From assembly GCF_004151485.1 (NCBI RefSeq), contig NZ_SBFF01000004.1, positions 186,001-250,000 on the forward strand: a stretch of 64,000 nt of DNA, in the 5' to 3' direction. Numbering within the stretch: the first letter of the stretch is position 1; each line of letters opens with the position of its first letter. The stretch comes from Sphingosinicella sp. CPCC 101087. GTDB taxonomy: Bacteria; Pseudomonadota; Alphaproteobacteria; Sphingomonadales; Sphingomonadaceae. The position numbers and the translations under genes are program-made. Below, piece after piece: positions 58,351 through 64,000 of the stretch. Under the pieces are notes generated by a model that was given only the letters and a program-made list of their open reading frames with translations, searched no databases and was not told where the DNA came from.

Positions 58351-58620
58351 ATGCGGGATGAACAGACAAATGACGCCGCGACGGCTTTGCGCGCGCTAGG
58401 CTGGACGCTGAGCGAAGATGCGCGCGCCGAGCGCCTGCTGGCGCTGACCGGACTCACGCCCGACGGCTTGCGCGCGCGGGTTGGCGAACCGGCGCTGCTC
58501 GCCGCCAGTCTGCGCTTTCTCGAGGCGCACGAGCCCGACCTCGTCGCCTGCGCCGAGGCGCTCGGCCTCACACCATTGCAGCTGGTCGAGACCCGCCGCA
58601 GACTAGAGATGGGGAGCTGA
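58351..58620 (+). CDS. DUF3572-family protein
   Basis: 89 residues, helical, with ALRALGWTLSEDARAERLLALTGLTPDGLR and FLEAHEPDLVACAEALGLTPLQL as in alphaproteobacterial DUF3572 proteins. Function unknown. Starts 16 bp from the receiver gene and ends 4 bp before the HAD gene, so it leads the next operon. Confidence 0.82.
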   Translation: MRDEQTNDAATALRALGWTLSEDARAERLLALTGLTPDGLRARVGEPALLAASLRFLEAHEPDLVACAEALGLTPLQLVETRRRLEMGS

Positions 58621-58624
58621 AGCC

Positions 58625-59260
58625 ATGCCGCAGTCCGTTCCGCCCGCTCAAGGCAGGCCCTTGCTGATCAGCGACTGCGACGAGGTCATTCTCCATTTCG
58701 TTAGCCATTTCGCCGATTGGGTGGAGGAGGCAGCCGACCTCAACTTCACGCTCGACTCGCCGGGGTTCGTCGGGGCCTTGCGCAACCGCGACGGGCAGGT
58801 CGTGCCCGAAGAGCGGGTCTGGCCCTTGCTCGACCTGTTCTTCGAGCGCGAGATGCATCGGCAGAACATCGTGCCCGGCGCGGCCGAGGCCCTGACGGAA
58901 ATCGGCCGCCACGCCGACATCGTCATCCTCACCAATATCGGCAACGATTATCAGGCGAATCGCGTGGCCCAGCTCGAAGCGTTCGACATCCGCCACCGGG
59001 TGCTGTGCAACCGCGGCGGCAAGGGCCGGCCGGTTCAGGAATTGGTCGCCGAGATGAAGCCGAGCAGGACGGTCTTCGTCGACGACCTGTCGGTCCACCA
59101 CGAGTCGGTTGCGAAGCACGCCCCCAACGTCTGGCGGCTCCACATGATCGCCGAGCCTCGGCTGGCGGCGCCGACCCCACCGTCGCCCCACGCTCATGCC
59201 CGCATCGACGATTGGGGCGCCGCGCTCCCGTGGATCCTGGATCGGCTGGGGGCGCGATAG
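58625..59260 (+). CDS. HAD-family hydrolase
   Basis: 211 residues. HAD motif I is LLISDCDEVILHF (DxDxV type), motif II ILTNIGND, Lys in KGRPVQELVAEMKPS, motif IV FVDDLSVH. Probably a small-molecule phosphatase. Begins 4 bp after the DUF3572 stop. Substrate unknown. Confidence 0.85.
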   Translation: MPQSVPPAQGRPLLISDCDEVILHFVSHFADWVEEAADLNFTLDSPGFVGALRNRDGQVVPEERVWPLLDLFFEREMHRQNIVPGAAEALTEIGRHADIVILTNIGNDYQANRVAQLEAFDIRHRVLCNRGGKGRPVQELVAEMKPSRTVFVDDLSVHHESVAKHAPNVWRLHMIAEPRLAAPTPPSPHAHARIDDWGAALPWILDRLGAR

Positions 59261-59316
59261 GCCTCGCTTTTCGTCCGCTCTTGACCCGCACGGGTGGCCG
59301 GTGCTTACCGCAAGTC

Positions 59317-59784
59317 ATGACCGACACCATCGCAAACCGCCTCGCCGAGCTCGGCATCGAGCTTCCCGAACCCGCAGCACCGGTGGCCGCTTACGTGCCG
59401 GCGGTGGAAGTGAACGGGCTGCTCCACATTTCGGGTCAGCTCCCGTTCGACGAAGGCGAATTGATGGTCGGCCGCCTTGGCGAGAATCGAGACCTCGACT
59501 TCGGGCAGCGGGCGGCGCGGCGTTGCGGCGTCATGCTGCTGGCGCAGATGCGCGCAGCCCTGGGCTCGCTCGACCGGGTGGAACGGGTCGTGAAGCTCAA
59601 CGTGTTCGTGAACAGCGCCGGAAGCTTCACCGAGCAGCCAAAGGTGGCGAACGGCGCTTCGGAGCTGATGGAGCAGGTGTTCGGCGAAGGCGGTCGCCAT
59701 GCGCGCAGCGCCGTGGGCGTGCCGGTGCTCCCGCTCGGCGCAGTCGTCGAGATCGACGCGGTCGTGGCCGTGCGGGCCGGTTGA
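59317..59784 (+). CDS. RidA-family (YjgF/UK114) protein
   Basis: 155 residues. Signature HISGQLPFDEGELMVGRLG and VVKLNVFVNSAGSF, VGVPVLPLGAVVEIDAVVAV. It lies nearer the YjgH-like RidA subgroups than to true RidA, since the usual catalytic Arg within the RSAVGV-type end is present as ARSAVGV. Deaminates imine intermediates in some members. Followed 30 bp on by the GDPD gene. Confidence 0.88.
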   Translation: MTDTIANRLAELGIELPEPAAPVAAYVPAVEVNGLLHISGQLPFDEGELMVGRLGENRDLDFGQRAARRCGVMLLAQMRAALGSLDRVERVVKLNVFVNSAGSFTEQPKVANGASELMEQVFGEGGRHARSAVGVPVLPLGAVVEIDAVVAVRAG

Positions 59785-59813
59785 ATTCGAAGCGACGATC
59801 CGCTGACGGCGCC

Positions 59814-60560
59814 ATGGCGCGTCGCGAGCGGCTCGCTCGGCTGATCGCGCGGCCGTTCGCGCATCGGGGGCTGCATGGAAAGGGCCGGGTCGAGAATAGC
59901 CGCGCCGCGTTCGATGCGGCGATCGCCGCAGGATTCGGAATCGAACTCGATGTGCAGGCGAGCGCCGACGGCGAGGCGATCGTCTTCCACGACTACGACC
60001 TTGAGCGGCTCACCGAGAGCAGGGGCCTCGTCGCTGCCTTTACGGCCGATTCCCTGGCCCGGGTCCGCCTGCGGGGAACTGCGGAAGCGATCTCGACGCT
60101 TCCTGAGGTCCTCGACCTGATCGGCGGACGCACGCCGCTGCTGATCGAGCTCAAATCGCCGGGCCGCCGCGTCGCCGCGCTGAGCGGAGCGGTGCAGCGC
60201 GCGCTGGAGCGCTATGATGGTCCGGTGGCGGTGATGTCGTTCAATCCCGAGATCGGGCGCTGGTTCGCACGCAATGCTCCGGGCCTGCTGCGTGGCCTCG
60301 TGGTCACCGAGGCGGGCCGCCGCTGGCGCGGCGGTGTGGCGCGGCAGATCGCCTTCTGGCGCTCCAGGCCCGATTTCCTCGCCTACGACATACGCGACCT
60401 GCCATCCCGGTTCGCCGCGCGCCAGCGGTCGCGGGGACATGTGGTGCTGACCTGGACCTGCCGTAGCGAGGACGAGAAGAAGCGGGCGGGGCGCCATGCC
60501 GATCAGGTCATCTTCGAAGAAGCCGAAGCTGCTGCGCCGGCGGAAAGTCGTCCGGCATGA
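59814..60560 (+). CDS. Glycerophosphodiester phosphodiesterase
   Basis: 248 residues, TIM-barrel GDPD domain without signal: HRGLHG, ENSRAAFDAAIAAGFGIELDVQ, VFHDYDLERLT, LLIELKSP and VMSFNPEIGRWF. Releases glycerol 3-phosphate from phospholipid breakdown products. Its stop overlaps the FemAB-like gene start by 4 bp. Confidence 0.92.
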   Translation: MARRERLARLIARPFAHRGLHGKGRVENSRAAFDAAIAAGFGIELDVQASADGEAIVFHDYDLERLTESRGLVAAFTADSLARVRLRGTAEAISTLPEVLDLIGGRTPLLIELKSPGRRVAALSGAVQRALERYDGPVAVMSFNPEIGRWFARNAPGLLRGLVVTEAGRRWRGGVARQIAFWRSRPDFLAYDIRDLPSRFAARQRSRGHVVLTWTCRSEDEKKRAGRHADQVIFEEAEAAAPAESRPA

Positions 60561-61693
60561 GCGGCGAGCCGATCGTCGCTCGCCTCGCGCCGGGCATCGC
60601 CACGTTCAGCCACTCCGACTGGGACCGCTGCGCCGGGCACGACGATCCCTTCGTTGGTCACGCCTTTCTTTCGGCGCTGGAGGAATCGGGCAGCGCCAAC
60701 GCATCTACCGGCTGGCAGCCGGCGCCCATCGCAATCGACGGTCCGGACGGACGGCCCGATGCCGTCATGCCGGCTTATGTGAAGAGTCACAGCCTCGGCG
60801 AATATGTCTTCGATCATGGCTGGGCCGACGCCTATGAGCGGGCTGGAGGCAGCTATTATCCCAAGCTGCAAATCGCGGTTCCGTTCACGCCGGTTCCCGG
60901 CCGGCGGCTGCTGGCCCGCCGGCCGGCGCTCGCACCGGTGCTGATTGCCGCCGCCGAGCGGGTGGTCGCCTCGCACCGGCTTTCCTCGGCCCACGCAACG
61001 TTCATCGCCAACGAAGAGGTGCCGTTGTTCGAACAAGCCGGATGGCTGATCAGGACGGACAGCCAGTTTCACTGGCTGAACGAGGGCTATGCCAGTTTCG
61101 AGGACTTCCTCGCCTCCCTATCGTCGCGCAAGCGCAAGATGATCCGCAAGGAGCGCGTTCTCGCGCTGGAAGGCCTGGAGGTCGCCCACGTCACCGGCGA
61201 AGCGATCGAGGAGGCGCATTGGGACGCCTTCTGGACCTTCTACCAGGACACCGGGGCCCGCAAGTGGGGGGGCCCTTATCTCACCCGCCATTTCTTCTCG
61301 CTGCTCGGCGAGCGGCTGGCGGACCGGATCCTGCTGGTGCTTGCGTTTCGCGACGGCCGCCCGATTGCCGGCGCGTTGAACCTGATCGGCACCCATGCGC
61401 TCTACGGTCGCTATTGGGGCGCGATCGAGGAGGTGCCGCACCTCCACTTCGAGATCTGCTACTATCAAGCGATCGAGGCGGCGATTTCCCGCGGGCTGGA
61501 GCGGGTCGAGGCCGGCGCGCAGGGCGCGCACAAGCTCGCCCGCGGCTACCGCCCCGTACCGACTTTCTCGGCTCATCACATCGCCGATCCCAATCTCAGG
61601 GGTGCAGTCGCGGCCTATCTCGCCACCGAGCGCCGCGCCGTGTCCCGAGAGATCGAGGCACTCGAGGATTTCACGCCTTTTCGGCGGGCGTGA
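60557..61693 (+). CDS. DUF482/FemAB-like GNAT N-acyltransferase
   Basis: 378 residues of the DUF482 (peptidogalycan biosynthesis/FemAB-like) GNAT-fold family: DHGWADAYERAGG, SSRKRKMIRKERVLA, FYQDTGARKWGGPYLTRHFF, and YYQAIEAAISRGLERVEAGAQG with GYRPVPTFSAHH at the end. Probably transfers an acyl or aminoacyl group. Coupled to the GDPD gene by a 4-bp overlap. Confidence 0.85.
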   Translation: MSGEPIVARLAPGIATFSHSDWDRCAGHDDPFVGHAFLSALEESGSANASTGWQPAPIAIDGPDGRPDAVMPAYVKSHSLGEYVFDHGWADAYERAGGSYYPKLQIAVPFTPVPGRRLLARRPALAPVLIAAAERVVASHRLSSAHATFIANEEVPLFEQAGWLIRTDSQFHWLNEGYASFEDFLASLSSRKRKMIRKERVLALEGLEVAHVTGEAIEEAHWDAFWTFYQDTGARKWGGPYLTRHFFSLLGERLADRILLVLAFRDGRPIAGALNLIGTHALYGRYWGAIEEVPHLHFEICYYQAIEAAISRGLERVEAGAQGAHKLARGYRPVPTFSAHHIADPNLRGAVAAYLATERRAVSREIEALEDFTPFRRA

Positions 61694-61769
61694 GGGATTG
61701 CCCGGGCGGGTCGACGCCTTATGGTCGCGGATCGAAGAAGCCCGCGGGTAAGCAGGGGGAACCGATCGC

Positions 61770-63887
61770 ATGCTGAAGAAAGTCTGGGCCGTGGCCTCGC
61801 TGCTCGCCCTCGCGCCGGCGCAGGCGCAAGTGCCGGAAGGGCCCGAGCGGCATTTCGTCGCCCGCGACCTGTTCGGACTCGAAGTGGCCGCCGATCCTCA
61901 GATCAGCCCCGACGGGCGCTGGATCGCCTATGTCCGCCGCTCCGGCGACATCATGACCGACCGGTTCCGCCCGTCCATCTGGCTGATCGACACGCGAAGC
62001 GGCGAGCAGCGGCCGCTGGCAGCGGGGCCGGGCGCGCACAGCCAGCCGCGCTGGTCTCCGGACGGCGAGCGGCTCGCCTTTATTTCAACCGCCGAAGCCG
62101 AGCGGCCGCAGCTGTTCGTGCGCTGGATGGAGAGCGGCGAGACGGCACGGATCACCGGCCTTCCCGAGGCGCCGAGCAGCATCGCCTGGTCTCCGGACGG
62201 GAGCCAGATCGCTTTTTCCATGTTCGTTCCGGACCAGGGAATGAAGCTCGGGACTCCGCCGACGCGCCCGGAAGGCGCGCAATGGGCGGAACCGCTCGAG
62301 ATCATCACGGCGGTCAGTTACCGGGCCGACGGCCAAGGCTATCTGCGGCCCGGCTACGAACAGATCTTCCTGGTTCCGGCCGAAGGGGGAACGCCACAGC
62401 AGCTGAGCTTCGGTCCCTACAATCATGGCGGCCCGGTCTCCTGGATGCCGGACGGGCGCACGATCCTGTTCAGCAGCAACCGTTCGGAGGATTGGGAGCG
62501 CGAAGCGGTGAACAGCGAGGTTTATTCGCTCGACCTCGCCACCAATACGATCCGCGCCCTCACCGAGCGGGAGGGTCCCGACGGCTCGCCTGCGGTGTCG
62601 CCGGACGGGCGGCTGATCGCCTATACCGGCTTCGACGACCGCCGCCGGGGCTACGAAAACTCCATTCTCTACGTGATGAACGCGGACGGGACCAACCGCC
62701 GTGCGCTCACCGAGTCGCTCGATCGCAGCGTCGATTCGCCGACCTGGGCGGCCAACGGCCGCGCGATTTACGTCTCCTATGACGATCAGGGCGAGACGCG
62801 CGTCGCGCGCGTCGGGCTCGACGGGTCGATACGAACCGTTGCCGACGGGCTGAGCGGCGCCAGTCTCGACCGTCCCTATAGCGGGGGCAGCTTCAGCGTC
62901 GCCCGAGACGGCACCGTCGCCTTCACCGGCGGCAGCGCAACCCGGCCGGCGGACGTGATGATCGCCCGCGGCGGCGAGCGGCGGCAGCTCACGCGGCTCA
63001 ACGCCGAACTGCTCGGCGGCAAGACGCTCGGCGAGGTGCGGCCGATCGAAACCGCATCCAGTTTCGATGGCCGGCCGGTGCAGGCGTGGCTGACGCTCCC
63101 CCCGGGCCATGCCGAGGGGCAGCGCCACCCCCTGATCCTCGAGATACATGGCGGTCCCTTCGCCGCCTACGGCCCGCACTTTTCGACCGACAACCAGCTC
63201 TATGCGGCGGCAGGCTACGCCGTGCTGTCGGTCAATCCCCGTGGCTCGACCTCCTATGGCGCCGAGTTTGCCAACCTCATTCATCACGCCTATCCGGGCA
63301 ACGACTATGACGATTTGATCAGCGCCGTCGACGCAGCGATCGCCCAGGGCGTCGTCGATCCGGAGCAGCTCTACGTTACCGGCGGATCGGGCGGGGGCGT
63401 GCTCACCGCCTGGATCATAGGCAAGACCAACCGGTTCCGTGCCGCGGCGGTCCAGAAGCCGGTGATCGACTGGTCGAGCTTCGCGCTCACCGCCGACAAT
63501 CCGGCCTATTTCTCGCGCTACTGGTTCGGAGCCTATCCGTGGGAGGATCCCGAGGCGTTCTGGCGGCGCTCACCGCTGTCGCTGGTCGGCAACGTCCAAA
63601 CACCGACCCTGGTCGTGGTGGGGAGCGAGGATTACCGAACGCCGGTCAGCGAATCCGAACAATATTATACGGCGCTGCAGCTGCGCGACGTGCCGACGGC
63701 TCTGGTGAAGGTGCCCGGTGCCAGCCATGGCGGCATCGCGGCGCGGCCGTCGCAGAGCGGCGCCAAGGCGGCGGCGATCCTGGCCTGGTTCGAACGGTAT
63801 CGGGACGGAACGCCGCGGGCGGCTCAAACGGCGGCGGGCTCTGCGCCTGCGCCGGGCGGACAGGCGTCGGGGTCGGCGACGGAATGA
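61770..63887 (+). CDS. S9-family prolyl oligopeptidase-type peptidase
   Basis: 705 residues: a signal peptide (about 1-18), a WD40-like PD40 propeller (about 30-400, with repeats such as RWSPDGERLAF, AWSPDGSQIAF and AVSPDGRLIAY), and a C-terminal alpha/beta hydrolase: HGGPFAAYGPHF, GGSGGGVLTAW (nucleophile Ser), SEDYRTPVSES (Asp) and PGASHGG (His). Exported serine peptidase acting on peptides, perhaps a dipeptidyl peptidase. A GC-rich Gly/Ala/Ser tail ends it. Confidence 0.92.
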   Translation: MLKKVWAVASLLALAPAQAQVPEGPERHFVARDLFGLEVAADPQISPDGRWIAYVRRSGDIMTDRFRPSIWLIDTRSGEQRPLAAGPGAHSQPRWSPDGERLAFISTAEAERPQLFVRWMESGETARITGLPEAPSSIAWSPDGSQIAFSMFVPDQGMKLGTPPTRPEGAQWAEPLEIITAVSYRADGQGYLRPGYEQIFLVPAEGGTPQQLSFGPYNHGGPVSWMPDGRTILFSSNRSEDWEREAVNSEVYSLDLATNTIRALTEREGPDGSPAVSPDGRLIAYTGFDDRRRGYENSILYVMNADGTNRRALTESLDRSVDSPTWAANGRAIYVSYDDQGETRVARVGLDGSIRTVADGLSGASLDRPYSGGSFSVARDGTVAFTGGSATRPADVMIARGGERRQLTRLNAELLGGKTLGEVRPIETASSFDGRPVQAWLTLPPGHAEGQRHPLILEIHGGPFAAYGPHFSTDNQLYAAAGYAVLSVNPRGSTSYGAEFANLIHHAYPGNDYDDLISAVDAAIAQGVVDPEQLYVTGGSGGGVLTAWIIGKTNRFRAAAVQKPVIDWSSFALTADNPAYFSRYWFGAYPWEDPEAFWRRSPLSLVGNVQTPTLVVVGSEDYRTPVSESEQYYTALQLRDVPTALVKVPGASHGGIAARPSQSGAKAAAILAWFERYRDGTPRAAQTAAGSAPAPGGQASGSATE

Positions 63888-63919
63888 TCCTCTCCCCCAG
63901 CGCGAGGGAGTGGAAGTTG

Positions 63920-64000
63920 GATCAGGCGGCGCGCCTCTCCGGGCTGACATCGGCGAGCCAGGCCCGCGCCTGGCGCTGAGCTTCGGCGATCTCGCGCGCA
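63920..64000 (-). CDS. Partial C-terminus of an unidentified gene
   Basis: The last 26 codons of a minus-strand frame running in from the right edge: an amphipathic helix (AREIAEAQRQARAWLADV) and TGA at 63920-63922, 32 bp after the convergent S9 gene. Too short to identify. No start is visible. Confidence 0.45.

Overview
The window reads as a chromosomal segment of a high-GC sphingomonad (Alphaproteobacteria, Sphingomonadales). This is inferred from the dense gene packing, the lptC-lptA-lptB-rpoN order, the sucC-etfB-etfA neighbourhood, the recF-gyrB pair, carD with a seven-iron ferredoxin, and a SUV3-type helicase, together with the family content. Nothing was searched, so no species is named. 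I see no tRNA, rRNA, CRISPR array, insertion sequence or phage gene; most of the window is core chromosome.

Region 1 (1-7.7 kb) is the most unusual. Two cassettes, each a roughly 50-residue peptide gene followed by an OsmC-like gene, flank a regulator that fuses a SARP/BTAD activator to an alpha/beta hydrolase with an intact Ser-Asp-His triad. The second cassette also carries an AurF-like diiron oxygenase with all seven expected metal ligands. The two OsmC proteins are about 65% identical without gaps, the two peptides share a core motif, and a near-identical 10-bp element lies 83 and 90 bp upstream of the two peptide genes. A PAS-rich hybrid histidine kinase and an OmpR-type response regulator follow, divergent from the second cassette. 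I propose this as the candidate undescribed system, probably a sensed redox or small-molecule response; its substrate and signal are unknown.

Region 2 (7.8-14.7 kb) holds a secreted P1-family (DmpA/BapA) aminopeptidase, a polyproline von Willebrand factor A protein, a putative lipoprotein with a methyltransferase fold, an orphan membrane protein, a GFA-like zinc protein, a SnoaL-like protein and a GlxA-type regulator.

Region 3 (14.7-30.5 kb) carries gyrB, recF, a phospholipase D/cardiolipin synthase, a PmtA-like methyltransferase, an MFS transporter, a CDC48/VAT-type double AAA ATPase with a terminator-like hairpin in its upstream region, a LysR regulator, an SDR, cyclophilin, MgtE, a DUF1489 protein and two tandem DUF2807 envelope proteins, the second behind a perfect palindrome over a -10 box.

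Region 4 (30.5-47 kb) contains carD, fdxA, an S4 protein, a SUV3-like helicase, an M23 peptidase, a HerA-like ATPase, a TIGR02186/TauE pair, an acetylpolyamine amidohydrolase coupled to a zinc-peptidase-like lipoprotein, etfBA, sucC and a pentapeptide/LprI protein.

Region 5 (47-64 kb) contains a lipoprotein coupled to rpoN, the lpt export genes, RNase D, TerC, an RGG-rich double cold-shock protein, an ATP-dependent DNA ligase, a metallophosphoesterase, a 28-residue membrane microprotein, a GDT1-like transporter, rpmG, a DivK-like receiver with a long acidic tail, and a HAD-RidA-GDPD-FemAB run ending in an S9 peptidase. The last 80 bases hold the end of a minus-strand gene.
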